Shown: positions 34,710-46,595, counted from the stretch's first letter. The stretch: 64,000 bases of DNA from Strobilurus pachycystidiatus (GCA_019915135.1 JAHLMK010000001.1:682001-746000), one strand, 5' to 3'. The notes: generated from the sequence alone by a model not told the origin. Translations and numbers: made by a program.

Positions 34710-35886
34710 CACTGTGGACCCGAAGGAGGGTTAATTTTACCAGGTCTTGGGGTGAAAAAAAGATTTTACTTGATTACATGGTAGAGACAGGGTGATCCCA
34801 AAACCAGTCAATTTCACCCACTCTGAGAGGGTGATCCCACTTCACTTGTTTTCAGAGTGAATTTCATTGAATGCCATTTCTGAACGATGATCGGGTCCGT
34901 GCGCCAGCACGTCATCAACTGCACGTGCCTGGTCTTTGAAATTTTCCCAAGTCCAATCCTAAGCCTTGCCTTTTTGCCCACAACCGCCATGCCTCCCCGC
35001 CTTCCCGCCTGTCAACGGCTCGTCTCCTCATGGGCACACAATTTTATATCGCACCTGCAAGGACGGACTTCGGAAGACCGTGCGAGGACGAGGACGACGA
35101 CTGCGCACGATGCCTGCGAGGACGAGGACCGCGACCGTGCTTGAGGACGACGACCGCAACCACACATGAGGACGACGACCGCACCGCATATGAGGACGAG
35201 GACGAGAACCGCACCTGAGGACGAGAACCGCACATGAGGACGAGGACCGCACAGACAAGCACGATGACGAGGATCGCGCACGCGAGGACGATGACGAGGA
35301 CCGTGACCGCCAGGACGAGGACATCGATTGCGCATGATGACAAGGACTACGCATGCACGACAACGAGGACCATGCACGAGCACGAGACCAAGGATGGAGA
35401 ACGCAAGGACAAGGACCAACAGGAACAGGACGAGGACCATCGCGACGACATCGACTACCATTGCGATACAGCGAGAAATGAGGTGTGTTCTATCAAGAAC
35501 CGCGCGTGCAAGCACTGTACAGTACTTGTAAACTTGTACATATCAATGAAAATTATCTTTTTATTCAATCTTTGAATGTGATTCAAGTTGAGTCAGAGTT
35601 GAGTTTTGACTGGTATATCGAGTGAAATAGCACTGCAAGACAGGGTAGGAAAGCACCCCTTGTGGGGTTGAATTCACTGGGTTTTGTGGTCAATGCCCGC
35701 CAAAGGCTCGTTGAAGGACCGGGTGAAAACGTGCATATACGGGGTTTTCTTCACCTTGAAATTTTAACCAGACAAACAGGTGAATCAAGGCGGGACCTAG
35801 TAGATTTAACCAGGATACTCAGTCAAAGAAAGCTTGATTTAGGGTGAACTACACGGTAAATTTTACCGTCTCTGAGGTCCACAGTG
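34710..35886. mobile_element. 1,177-bp CACTG-ended non-autonomous DNA element
   Basis: Begins CACTGTGGACC and ends GGTCCACAGTG. After an 8-base gap the ends match again (GGTTAATTTTACC and the complement of GGTAAATTTTACC), giving about 30 bp of imperfect inverted repeat. A 3-bp direct repeat GGT flanks it (34707-34709, 35887-35889). Subterminal regions repeat GGTGAA/TTCACC motifs. The middle (about 35050-35440) is a GACGAGGAC-type minisatellite. No transposase. Same design as the element at 22260-23341. Confidence 0.7.
35050..35440. repeat. GACGAGGAC-type degenerate minisatellite
   Basis: Many imperfect units of GAGGACGAG, GACGACGACCGCA and ACGAGGACCGCA. It generates artificial open frames rich in Arg/Thr on the plus strand and Ser/Val on the minus strand. 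Confidence 0.7.
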
Positions 35887-35916
35887 GGTGAGACAGATGT
35901 GAGGTGATGTGAGGTG

Positions 35917-35918
<2 letters not shown>

Positions 35919-35947
<29 letters not shown>

Positions 35948-36295
35948 AAGCTATTGGTGACAGTGGCCAAGACAAGGTCAGAACCGACTGTACCAGCTTA
36001 GCTGTCCCGCTTGCGCGGTACTAGCATGAGCGTGGAATTCAACCACACTATGTGTTGAGATCATGCTAACCTCCAGGAGGAAATCCATTTACGGATACCT
36101 AAGTGTAAGCTCGGCCATGGCAGGCGTCTGTGCGAACAACTTAAAGGTTATGAGGGACTCGGCTTCGACGCAATACCCTCTAAAACCCCCTGGGCGATTT
36201 TTATGGGACTTGAACCCACGACCTTCCGGATACCGTGAAGGCGACCCTGACAGGGTCAGCTGTGATGGTTAATCCGCCTGAGCCATCACAGCCCT
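35919..36295 (-). mobile_element. tRNA-derived SINE with poly(A) tail
   Basis: On the minus strand the element starts at about 36294 with a tRNA-like head: GGGCTGTGATGGCTCAGGCG resembles an A-box region, and GGGTTCAAGTCCC at 36217-36205 is a perfect B box. A body of about 260 bp without coding capacity follows and ends in about 25 A (the T run at 35919-35943 on the plus strand). A 12-bp direct repeat ATGTGAGGTGAT flanks it (35907-35918 and 36296-36307). These are the hallmarks of a pol III retroposon mobilised by a LINE in trans. It inserted 33 bases from the end of the CACTG element. Confidence 0.8.
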
Positions 36296-36559
36296 ATGTG
36301 AGGTGATCTTGATAGATGGATAAGCCACTGCTGCCGTTAAACTGGCGGTCCACACACGTTTCGCGCCGCATTCGAGTGATAACCACCATGGTGCTCCTTC
36401 AAAAAGATGTGAGAGAAATAGCCTCACGTCGGTCAGGCGTTGAGATGACAGTCGATCTGGCAGTGCAGTTGATGAAAGAAACCAGTCAAATTGAAAGTCC
36501 GCGTACAGCCGCGCGGCTCTTCCACGTGAGCGCGCCGTGACTCAGATGACCAGAGGCAT

Positions 36560-36850
36560 CTCGGCAAGATGGAGTTCCCGGGTTGTAGTAATCTCCAAAG
36601 CTCAAGGACAGGGACTTCGGAGTGGCTGTAGGTGGTTCAGCCACTTCCGAGACTCACCAATCAGGACTCCGGCTTATAGCGGCATGTTAAAGGATTGGCC
36701 AAACAAACGCCTCTTCGAAGTAATTCCTACCATATGCAAACCAACGCTTCGTAGCTTGGCGGTCTTAAAGAAATGACTGGTGAGAGCGACCCAATTGATG
36801 ACCGGCCTCCTCGTTCGGCGAGAGCGAGCCACTCGACCACCGTCTTCGAC
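36560..36850. repeat. Degenerate dispersed repeat, copy 2
   Basis: Counterpart of 31256-31568 plus the flank at 32790-32835. It is uninterrupted here: GATGACCGGCCTC continues into CTCGTTCGGCGAGAGCGAGCC, which in copy 1 resumes after the inserted segment. Confidence 0.5.
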
Positions 36851-37638
36851 CTACAAGAACTGACTCAAAGACAATCACTGATCAGACGAAGTTCTCGACG
36901 CTGAGCGTTGTTGGAATGATGAGCATGCAGTGCTCGTCCAAATGTGAGACGTGTTTATCTCATGTACAGGTGTACATGGAACACAAGTCTAGGTGTACTT
37001 GTAACATACACAGCTGGGCAAAAGGGCCTTTATGTGTATATACAGTGAGACATCATGATGTACTTTAGCCTTTAGGTAGCAATCCTTACTTGTTTGCAGC
37101 GGTTCTCAGCTGCGTCCTCACTCGCTCGATCTCGCAACAAAATGCCGAACATGCCGATCGTAGCGCATCTCTAACAAGCGTGTCGTTCAGTTGGCAAAGG
37201 TAGCTGGGGAGATCTGTCCCGGCATCATTTTGTGAGGGAGAAGAGTCCTCCACAAGGCTCACTCGGAGTCACTGGGCCATCGAAAGAAACGGCGCCAGCG
37301 CTGAGGGCTAGGCCTTCTTGTAAGAGAGACGCGTCGCTCTTGAATCTTGATCGATACATTGCACTCCTTAACGTCCTCGAGAAAAGCGACCACCATGGTC
37401 CACAGTCGACGATCAATATGGACCAAGTGTCAATTTCTGTTGTACAAGTACTTATATCTATACAAATTCGTATATCCAATGTATCCTATCCTCATATTCC
37501 CTCAAAGTTTGAACTATCCCTTCACGACGTCCTCAAGCAACAGTGGGCGATTCGAGGGGATCTCCGTCCTCGCCAGTCTTCTTGTAGCTATGAAAGATCG
37601 TAGGTTTGTGAGTGACGCCAAAGAGGGGAGGGAAAGAC
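36851..37638. other. Intergenic region
   Basis: Downstream of the minus-strand aminotransferase. No gene or mobile element recognised. Confidence 0.35.
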
Positions 37639-40031
37639 TTACCTGTGTCCGAAGCCGCCCATGCCCTCCTTCTTTGCCTTCTTGAGGACGCGACCGATGG
37701 CATCGAGACCTGAAAGTGACCGGTTAACCGAGTCGCCAACTGTCAGAATTAGCTCACCTTTGTCCAGATCCGCAAGAGGAGGACCGAAGGAGATGCGAAT
37801 GAATGAGTTGCAAGGCGAATGGAAGAGGTTGCGGCGGTGAGCAGGGTTGATATCGAAGAAGATCCCGGGAATGACGATGGTTTTTTCCTTGAGAAGCTCC
37901 TCGAAGAAGGTCTAGAGCTCTATGAAGTGGGAGCTCAGTTCAAAAGGCAGATAACACGCACCAATCCGTTGTTGAGCGGCTCAGGGAGTTTCTCGAGATT
38001 CAACCAGATATAGAACGTGCTCGTCGGCGGGATTTCTACGTCCAGATGCAGCTCGTGAAGTCGGGCAAGGACGTGGTCCCTCTTCATCTTGAAGTGTCTT
38101 TGAAGCGCGATCTAGAGATAGTGTGGTTGATCAGGAACGGTATATAAGTTCAGGACGATTTGAGCAAGACCTTTTCTCCCCGGACAAAGGTTGGGTCAAG
38201 AAGAGGTAGCGCAGCGAGCTGCAGCCTGTCACTAGGTTAATCAAAGGTAACGATACGACACGACCGTGCGTACGGGTGATTGGCGCCTCCATCCAGGAAG
38301 GAGCCTGGCAAACATTATTACTCGTCGAGCTGATATGGTGCGTGATTTCTTTCGCACCAGACTGAGAGAGCGCAGTGATCAAGTTCTTAGGGCCGAGGAC
38401 CCAGCATACGCGCCAACCGGGGAGACGCCAGTTCTACAAAGAGGGGTTCAGTGCCAGTGACTCAATCAACTGCGGCTGTAAGCTTCACCTTCGTGAGTCC
38501 GTCAACAATAACGATGGAGTCCTATGCAACGGCGCCGTAAACATTAGGTGAAAACCACTGTGAGCTACAGGCACCCACTTCGTTGACATCCTGGATATAC
38601 TCGGCGGACGAAATGGATCGTCCATAGTCTCTCTCATGTTCGGGGTAGATATACCACGAGTAGAACTACAGTTCGGTGTTAAAGACTTGAGTTGTCAAGC
38701 GATCTTGGGGTAATAGTACCTCGTCAAGGATAACCGTGGTTCCCTCGCGTCCTAGGCTAACCAGCTCCTTGAGATCGTTACCTCTGTTTGTTTGTAAGGG
38801 AGGAGTTTGGGATCGTAAGCCGAGGTTACAGACCTGATAACCTGGCCTGTGGGGTTCCTCGGGTTGGATGCAAGGATGACGGCCAAACCTTGGGTACGGA
38901 TATCTTTCTGTGGTAAGTGAGCATCACAGGACAGATCAAGCACTCGGAGCTTTGATCGATACCTTTGTTTGCTCGATATCTAACTTGTATTTGCTCTGAA
39001 AAACTGATAGTAAGACACCGGCGGCCCGTCAAGCGTGACCTATGAATCTTACACTGGCATCAAGTCTGTCGGGGATTGTTAAATAGTCATCTCACAGAGT
39101 TCGATGATATACTTACGCGGTGGGAACGGGAACAAGTCGCTTGAACGCGCTGAGGACTTGATCATAAGCGGTGTAGTCCGGGATTTGGTAAGACTTTACA
39201 CATGGATGTCGGTCAACAAACATGAAGGCGCGTCAGGGCGCATCACTTACAGTATACACGTCCCCGATCACAGCTGCGACACGGGAAAGCCCCGCTCGTC
39301 CTCCGGGTACGATGCATACGTTCTCGTACGTGTACTGACTGTTCTTTCCCTTCCGGTACGTGTCGTTGTACAAGTTAGCCACTGCCTCGCGAAGGGCTGT
39401 GTCAAAAAGCGTCAGATGATGCCGCCACCATCACCATCACAATCACATCACCTTTCACGCCCGTTGTTGGGGCATACTCCAGCGAGTCAGTGGGGACAGG
39501 AATCGATGAGATGCGGGGAGCGGCATTGGGAATCTCGCCGACCTCAGGAGCGCCTTGACCGAGGTTTGCCCATGCATGAGAGTCGGCGTAGCTAAATCCG
39601 TTCGCCATGGCACGATCGGAGCAGTAGATCACACCAGTGCTGCCTGGGTGTTCAATTCCTGGGACGGTTTCTTCATCCTAGAATGGCATAAGAAGACAGT
39701 TCCAGCAAGAAGACAGATGTGTTTGAGTACAGGATTGATCGTCTGAGGAAGGACGCCCTTGGGCTTGTGGCCAGCAGAAGAACGAAAGATCTGAAAGGCT
39801 GATCGTCAGCTTGGTCAAGGTCGAGTCGACTAGAAGCTTACTTGGTGGGCCTCCGACTCCTTTTCGTGCTTGTAGTGCTTTATAACGTCGCGCACCTGTT
39901 GAATAGCATGAGAGAAGGATGAATTGCGGGGGAGGTGGATATGCATTGCTGTGGTGCAGTCGAAAGGCAGAACGCACCAGGTCTTTAAAGCGCGGCGTTC
40001 CGGGCCTTGAGTTCTCAGTGCTGGTCGACAT
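37639..40031 (-). CDS. PLP-dependent class I/II aminotransferase (intact copy)
   Basis: The minus-strand paralog of the gene at 18.1-20.4 kb, with the same exon plan. The start MSTSTENSRPGTPRFKDL lies at 40031. It is followed by FSYADSHAWANLGQGAPEVG, VCIVPGGRAG, ILASNPRNPTGQVI, GREGTTVILDE, FYSWYIYPEHERDYGRSI, the PLP-lysine exon DSIVIVDGLTK, NWRLPGWRVCWVLGPKNLI and SFLDGGANHPLQLA. The C-terminus GLDAIGRVLKKAKKEGMGGF ends at TAA 37641-37639. No disruption seen. The 5' third (39290 to 40031) is duplicated at 56985-57726 by the retroelement insertion. The neighbouring nitrilase in the same orientation suggests a shared role in amino acid or nitrile metabolism, which is inference. Confidence 0.85.
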
Positions 40032-40668
40032 TTCGAAAAACTAATGAGATGAGATGTTTGGGGATCCGTGCTCCGACGTAGTCGATGGTCAAGTTAAGTT
40101 TCGACGGGCGTCAGGGCAATTATATCATCGTGACCTAATTTTAGCCCGTGTGGAGGATGCATGCTGTTTTTTAGGCTGTGATACACAGCGACTTCACTAG
40201 GCCGCTGTTCTCAGCTAGAGACAATGAGCGAAGATGCGAGTCGACGTCGCAATATCAACTGTCCTTCCAAAGGTCTACGGTGCATGCACAGCAAAACGTT
40301 TTTATGTTCATCCACTCTTCCTCTGTCACCAGCTTCGAACACGTTCCTGTTATGATATATAGTGTTGAATGAGAGCCCATCGATAATAGAACATGAGGCA
40401 TAGACCAATGGTACGCTAGCTTCTTGGACAGGCCGAAGGAACGAAGCTACAGCTCTCTCTGAGAGTAGAGATGGAATAGGCGGGGTCACGGCTATCCTTC
40501 AGCACACGACTGTGATCATAGTAATCGATTGCGTTCGCTGTCTCTTGAACCCACGCTGCTGACTCGTGTCGTTCGCGATTGAGACGAACCTTGAATACAT
40601 CCAGCCGCTGTGACACGCCCACAAAGTCGTGCATCTGCTGGGACTCCACACAACGTTCCAGATCCATA
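39290..40668. repeat. Host-DNA direct duplication, left copy (1,379 bp)
   Basis: Matches 56985-58363 at a constant offset of 17,695 with no difference that I could see. It runs from inside the aminotransferase gene, across the intergenic region, to inside the nitrilase gene. The match stops exactly where the Penelope-like element begins (40669). The first and last base are ambiguous by one. Confidence 0.85.
40416..40668 (-). pseudogene. Nitrilase 3' fragment (truncated copy)
   Basis: Encodes only the C-terminal part of nitrilase 1 (from MDLERCVESQQMHDFVG to CPRS and the stop at 40416), identical to 58111-58363. It is cut off upstream by the retroelement end. The catalytic region is absent, so it is a non-functional by-product of the duplication. 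Confidence 0.85.
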
Positions 40669-41050
40669 CCGTTGGTCGCGTCTCTCGCGGCCCTCCTGTC
40701 GGGTGTGGAATAAAATAGACAGTCTTATTTTGTTGTTGTTCGTATATACCTATATACACCGTGTCCGACACCTCCTGCAAATGATGGAGACATCAGTATC
40801 GAGGTAGAACGGAGCGCGTGCTCACCGAATTACTTCCGGCGCTGCCCTGCAGGCCCAGTGTAGTACGTGTCTTCGCGTCGTCCACGTTGAAATAGGACGG
40901 TTCCGCCCACTGTGGCCTTTCCGTGTGCGAATGGGATCCAAACACCGTCGAGCTCGTCCGTGGTGAGTTCCAGTGAATGGTTTGCGCCGAAGTTGATATT
41001 AGGCCGAAAGGCCAGAGACAAACAAGGCGGTGTGATGACGAGGAAATGCC
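40669..41050 (+). repeat. Left pseudo-LTR, first part
   Basis: Matches 56425-56806 base for base as far as I can see (offset 15,756). It contains a TATATACCTATATACACC stretch and a polyadenylation-like AATAAA at 40709-40714. It stops at the KDZ insertion site; the remainder of this pseudo-LTR is at 52686-52864 (offset 4,121 to the right copy). An antisense open frame runs through it. Confidence 0.85.
41043..41050. repeat. 8-bp target-site duplication of the KDZ element, left
   Basis: GAAATGCC, repeated at 52678-52685. The uninterrupted right pseudo-LTR has a single GAAATGCC at 56799-56806, which proves that the duplication arose on insertion. Confidence 0.92.
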
Positions 41051-41379
41051 CACCTGTGATACCCGTAGTTAGATGCCAAGTAACAGAGGCGATCAAGCCG
41101 GACACCGGTGATGATGGGCAGTGATGGCTTGATATGTCTTACCTCCCGAAATTCCGCTAGAACTGGCGTGGACTTGGTCGCAGAAACAGAGGACCGGTTA
41201 TGAGAAAAATTTGCCGGTAGGGTACCGGTAGAGACCCCTTCTGATGACTCGGCAGCGGCATGAGGCGGCAAGGCAAATCCCATCCCGTCATCAAACCGAC
41301 ACCCCGCCGTTAGAGGCGCTTGATGACGTTCCCAATTTGGGTTTGGATCACGCACCGCCTTCCCCGTCTCTTGCTCCCG
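41051..41379 (+). repeat. KDZ terminal inverted repeat, left
   Basis: Reverse complement of 52349-52677 with about ten substitutions (for example GACCGG/AACCGG, CTTCTG/CTTTTG, GATGAC/GATCAC). The outer 140 bases appear to be identical. It contains the palindromic GGTACCGGTAGAG-type block near 41220. Confidence 0.88.
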
Positions 41380-41438
41380 AGTCCCGGAGTCCCGCCCATC
41401 ACTCTCCTGCCGCCGCTCCCCTTCTCGCCGGCCTCGTC

Positions 41439-44400
41439 ATGTCAAATCTGTCGCGCAACGTCAAAGTGCGCTTCGGTGGCTTTGCACAACGGCCATCGCG
41501 CAATACTACGACTGTAACCCTCAACAAGACAAGCACACAAGTGCGTCGAGAATATTTGAGAAGGCTGAATTATTCCTCAGGTACGTTTACACACTCATTC
41601 TCTTTGTCTCTAATTCTCCCTAGGCCTCTCACAGGAGCAGCGGGATCTTGCCTTGGGCTCACAGACGGAAGGAACCGACCCATTTCAACATTTTGACTAC
41701 AGTCCCGGGCTTGGCAATGAAGGGGATAATTTGGCGGCAGGAGACGGGAGTGAAGACGAATATGAGACAGATTCCGAGAACGAGACAGCTGAAGATACAA
41801 GGAGGAAAGTTCTCAAACGGTATGTACACACTGCCCATTCCCCTTCTCTCTATGACACTAATGTGAACTAGGAAATACAAGGTTGATCAGAGGACCCGTC
41901 GCGAACGTCTGGCAATCCGAACGAGGGCATGGAAACAACAGATTCCCTTGCTCACCGAGGCGTATTTGCACTGGAAGCACAACAGTGCTCTACCTGCGCT
42001 GACTGATGAAGCGGCGAGTCCCTTTTCCGTTCAGTGTGTTAACTTCTTCGGTGCGTTGTATTCTTCTTGCGCGCGTTTCTACTGACGTGTACAATAGACT
42101 CACAATCCCTTATCTTCTCTCACAAACCCACTTTGGATGCACCCGAGGCCACCTACTCCAACGAGACTCTTGTCAAGCAGGGATACCTCGGAAATTCGCC
42201 TGACTCCCCCTCTATCGCCATTGCCTTCTCTACGCTTGAGGCTTACCGCCAGCTCCATCGCGTGTGTCCACGCCTCCGACCTCAGGCCTTCGCTCGCAGC
42301 CTCTGTCACTTACACAGGGTACCCAATCGCGCCTACCTTCGAAACATGTTCCAAGACGCCTACGATGTTTATCGCGACATCCAGTACCACGCTCAAAGTC
42401 TGGTTGACCGCGAACTTGGCCGCGCTCCCGACTGGCGCAATACCAACGTCTGTCCTCCGTGCATGTACAGGCTTGACGGTGAGGTGGAGCTGGATCCGTC
42501 TATGATGGGCAGTTTGGACGGCAATATGTCACTGCGCTCGCTGGACGACACCTTACGCTCAGGGTCTGCTCGCCCCGAGAATCATCCCAGACGTTCTCCG
42601 ATGTGGGTCTCCCCCGAAGAGGTCGACGTCTTCAAAGACGACGTCGCCAATGCGAAGAAATCTCGCTCCCAACGTGCCGCCGTACCTGCCGTTCAGGTTT
42701 CGGCGCAATCGTCCACTCCAGTCGAGGCCGCCCCCACCAGTGCGAATTCGGAAAACAACCAACAGCCCGCTGCTGCTACTATACCAACCCGGTCACCTAC
42801 TCCGCTGCGGCCAGCAACAACGGCGGTTGACGTCGACGAGGACGACCTCGAAGAGTGGGTTGATCATCGAGGGGGTGACGCTGCTAGCTCCGATGATCCA
42901 ACAAGCCTCCGGACCTGCCTTGATAGGTGGCGAAATGCAGGCCCCGAAGCTCGTAAGAAGATGTTTACCCTCTTCGCAATAAGTGGCGTCTTTCTCGCAG
43001 CGTGCCGCCATGGACATGTCCTTTTTCTGTGCGATATGATTCGCAGTGGTGAACTGTGAGCTCCTTTCCGTTTGTCTTTGCTATTTTACTGATTGAATGA
43101 AGCATGAAGTATCCGCTTGCCCTCCTTCACAAACTACTCACGCTGTTTGGAAAGCGACTCGGTCTTGGATACGACATCGGCTGTGCTTTCAGCAAGACTG
43201 CCGCAAATAGCTCTCTTGCCACGGCTTTCCAGGAGTTAGAAACACGAATTCTTGTCCCCGCATTCCACGGCCACTCCCACAACCGCCTGTGCCAACTGCA
43301 CTGGCATCCCATGTACATCAAGGGCGTCGGTTTGGAAGACTTCGAAACGTGCGAGCGCGTCTTTGCCCTGTCCAATCAACTTGCCGGCACTCGCACACAG
43401 ACTAGGCGTCATCGGGATGAAGACATCACAGAACACTACACTTTTCAAGACGACGACAAGTCTGCTTCCATTGGTATGTTCTTCTTGACTACCTGACGCC
43501 CTCTTACTTGCTCTCTAGGTCGCTTCCTCACCGACAACTACAAGCAGGCGCTGGGCATCCTTGCTGAGAACGGCCCCCTACTCGCAGCGCTTGAAGCAAG
43601 GATTGGGACGACTGCCGAAGACTACGAGCGTTATCTCGCGGAAGAGCGCGTCTACCTGGAGAGTCTGAAATCAGAGCCGGCCGATACGGTGGACACAATT
43701 TCTTATATCGAGTCTCTCCTTCGTTTGGATGCGGCCAAGTAAGTTATCAAAAAAAATTGCTCTCTCTTATCTTACCTAAATTAGAGACGACTTTGACAAG
43801 ATTTCCGCAAAGATCCAAGCCAAGGGCTGGGACCATGCAACCTCGCACTACCGCACTGGCCCGCAAAAGAAGTTGCAAGGAGAGCAGTCCGCTGCGATGG
43901 CATCTATTCGGGCTTGCGAATCCGACACCATACGGTATGAACAGGTCTTGGAAATTATCGAACGCTGGGTTCCCTCTCAAGACGAGTACAAGAACGGCCT
44001 TCAGCTTGTGCGCGAACGGAAGTATCGTCGTGCGGTCGACTCCCTTGAGCGCCTCATGGTGCAGCGCCTACTTGAGCTCACCAAGCTTGGTCAAAGTGGA
44101 TTGGGCAGGTACTTATTCCCCGCTTCCGTACCTCACTAACGACAAAACAGGTTACAAGCAGCGGGAAAAGATTTCAAAGGCGCTGAAAATGCGAGGCTCG
44201 GCTATCCAGACCGCTTTGAATGAATTCAACATTCAGGCCAAACGACTCGACAAACCAACTCTGCGCTGGTCCGAACTGGTAGATGCCGTATTCATCGGTG
44301 AACTCGATCTATGGAAGGACTGCCGGTCGGACGTTCGACGCAATGCCTGGGCAAAGCCAGAGCATCGCAAAGCAATGGCGCTGCACTTTCGCATGTTGCG

Positions 44401-44785
44401 GGCCAAGGAGGAGATCGTACGCCTCGATGTGGAGATTCGGCGGCAAGTTACATTCATGGTGGATGAGTACCGCGACTATCAAGCTGCGATTCGACGTCTT
44501 GGATCGATTAATCGCATCTTAGCAGAGGAACTCCAGGAGCGTTGCACTTATATCCAAGCTCGCAACGCTGTAGTCATGGAGTATTTCTACGCAGCAGCTC
44601 GGAGATCTGGTTTCACGGGTGATTTGACTACAGGCCAGCGAGTTGGTCGAGTAGGTGAAATGGACACAGACGAGTACCCTTACTGGTTTCGTGTAGAAAA
44701 CGTTTTCCCTGCGGAACCTGAAGAGTCAGACGGCGAACAGTCTGACTTGGACGACTTAATCATACAATTTACGGACACTATGTAG
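41439..44785 (+). CDS. KDZ-type transposase
   Basis: A multi-exon gene starting MSNLSRNVKVRFGGFAQRPS. The N-terminal part is acidic and then basic (RRKVLKRKYKVDQRTRRER). The core has the KDZ signatures: Zn-binding CPPCMYRLDGE (codons from 42451), SLDGN with the first catalytic Asp (codon 42517-42519), FLAACRHGHVLFLCDMIRSG, GLGYDIGCAF, FHGHSHNRLCQLHWHP and GLEDFETCERVFALSN, in which the last acidic residue probably completes the RNase H-like triad. A long helical C-terminal part (RERKYRRAVDSLERLM, EEIVRLDVEIRRQV) follows, with an acidic end. The introns checked are all GT-AG and in phase. It cuts and inserts the element, presumably recognising the 329-bp ends. No disruption is visible. Confidence 0.88.
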
Positions 44786-45081
44786 CTTTAAATGTACGCA
44801 CCAGAAAATACTGTCAGTGTCACAGTCTAGTCTCGTGATCGCAAGTTGAAGTGACCGTCAAGTGACCATCTGTCGCTTTGCCTTTAGCCCCCATGTTCCT
44901 CGGTCTCGTTCTCAGGTGAGTCTTCAGAGTCTTGTCGCCCTCCTGCGAGAATTCACGAGGCTGGTCTACGGTTACGGATACTCGCGCCCGGGAATCCTAA
45001 CACGAGACCAGCTTTGAAGACAACTCGGTCCCCTTGTCTTCTTGTTGCGTGGATCTCACCTCTCTCCACAGGCTTGTATTT

Positions 45082-46595
45082 ATGGCTCTCGACGCGTCTC
45101 GTTGGATTTCTGTGCCCCACGACGTGCTTGACGTGCTCGCCCATATACCCCATCTTGAGTCAGGTGCATATGACTACGTCGTTCCTCCGACCACCCCGCC
45201 GCTGGTGACTGCCGATGGCGAGCTACTTCCACTGATGCCCGGATCGCCACTCAGTGCCTATTGCCCCAGCGACGCGTCACCCATCATCTCTCACCCCGCC
45301 ACAAGCTTGGAGGACATACCCGCTCTACAACTGGAATCAGTTCATCCAACGCCACCAGACCACGCATCTACCTCGTCCCGTAATAAAAAGCGCGGGCACG
45401 CCAATCGCGCAAAGAAACGAAAGCGCCAAGCAGAGGACGGACGCGTAATCTCAGACGTTAAACGACAGCGTCACGTTCAAACAGCAGAGGCGGTCACCCT
45501 TCCTTTAAACGTTGGCGATACGCCCGTCGCAGAGACCGGCTATCTGGGACTGCTGGGCAACGATACTAGGAAGAAGGCATACTATCTTCCTGAGCTCTGC
45601 GGGGAGAACAGCCGCTTTCACATGCAATATGTCCCATACAACGGACCGTAAGTTCTTCTCTACTTTTCTGCCATCTTTTGCTGAGAAACCCTAGGGGCGG
45701 CGTTCCAATCATTGACAGCAAGAGGCGTATTGTGGGACTGAACGCTGGGATGCCGAATGACTCCCAATGGTCTGGCGTTGTCACCGAAGCCAACCGAGTT
45801 CTCGAGGAGTTCGGACCTAAGATCAAAATTGCCAAGAAGCATCGTAAGCATCGGCGCGGCGACTTCAAAGCCTATCCGCATGGAATCGTTCATGGCAACG
45901 GACGCCTTGTCAGTACACTGCCTTCATCGTTGGTATCTACTCATGCATGTTTGTAGACTCCTGGCAACTTGACCGAGGATCCCTCCAACGCGGCGCTCAT
46001 GACCATTATACTGACTAACTGGGCATTCCAACGCCTTGCTGGATTTGCAGATTCAGCATTCGCCACTTGGGCGCCAAGGCTTCATGCCTTTTATCAGTAT
46101 TATCTCAACCGGTTGCTTTGGTGGTATCCCTGGCTTGTGCGGAATTTCCAGAACAGCGTCTGGGCGTGCGCGTCCTTCAATTTTGGCCCCAAAACGCGCT
46201 GCTACGTGCATGTTGACTACGCCAATCTTCCATTCGGTTGGTGTGCCATCACCGCACTTGGGTCGTTTGACTATCGATTGGGCGGTCATCTCATACTGTG
46301 GGACTTTAATCTCGTTCTCGAATTCCCTCCTGGTGCTACTATCATCATCCCTTCCGCCATCGTTCGTCACTCAAACGTTCCCATTGCCAAGAACGAGACC
46401 CGATACTCCTTTACGCAGTATACGGCAGGCGCACTCTTCCGGTGGGTTGATCAGGACATGAAGCCCACAGAGACCTGGTGGGCGTCCTTGTCGGATGAGC
46501 AACGTGAGCAAGCTGCAAAGGAGACGGCAGAGCGCTGGCAGCACGGTGTAGACTTGTACTCTACATTGGACGAATTACGACGTACCACCACATAG
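45082..46595 (+). CDS. TET/JBP family 2-oxoglutarate/Fe(II) dioxygenase
   Basis: Three exons (introns at about 45649-45694 and 45910-45957) give roughly 470 residues. The N-terminal half is disordered with a basic nuclear-localisation-like stretch (KKRGHANRAKKRKRQ). The C-terminal half is the oxygenase: FNFGPKTRCYVHVDYANLPF, then GWCAITALGSFDYRLGGHLI, then IIIPSAIVRHSNVPI and NETRYSFTQYTAGALFRW. The HxD iron ligands are His 46209-46211 and Asp 46215-46217. The distal His is at 46368-46370, and the following Arg of NETR fits the 2-oxoglutarate contact. All are present, so it is predicted to oxidise 5-methylcytosine in DNA. Linkage to KDZ transposons is known; whether it helps transposition or protects the element from silencing is not settled. 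Confidence 0.88.

Noticed and set aside
36205..36294. Functional tRNA gene
   Set aside because: The B box is good, but the head does not fold into a complete cloverleaf with normal acceptor pairing, and the unit has a long body, a poly(A) tail and target duplications, so it is a SINE.
41244..41438. Upstream extension of the KDZ transposase frame
   Set aside because: The open frame starts inside the terminal inverted repeat, where sequence is constrained as a transposase target. The ATG at 41439 is the first that gives a sensible protein start outside it.
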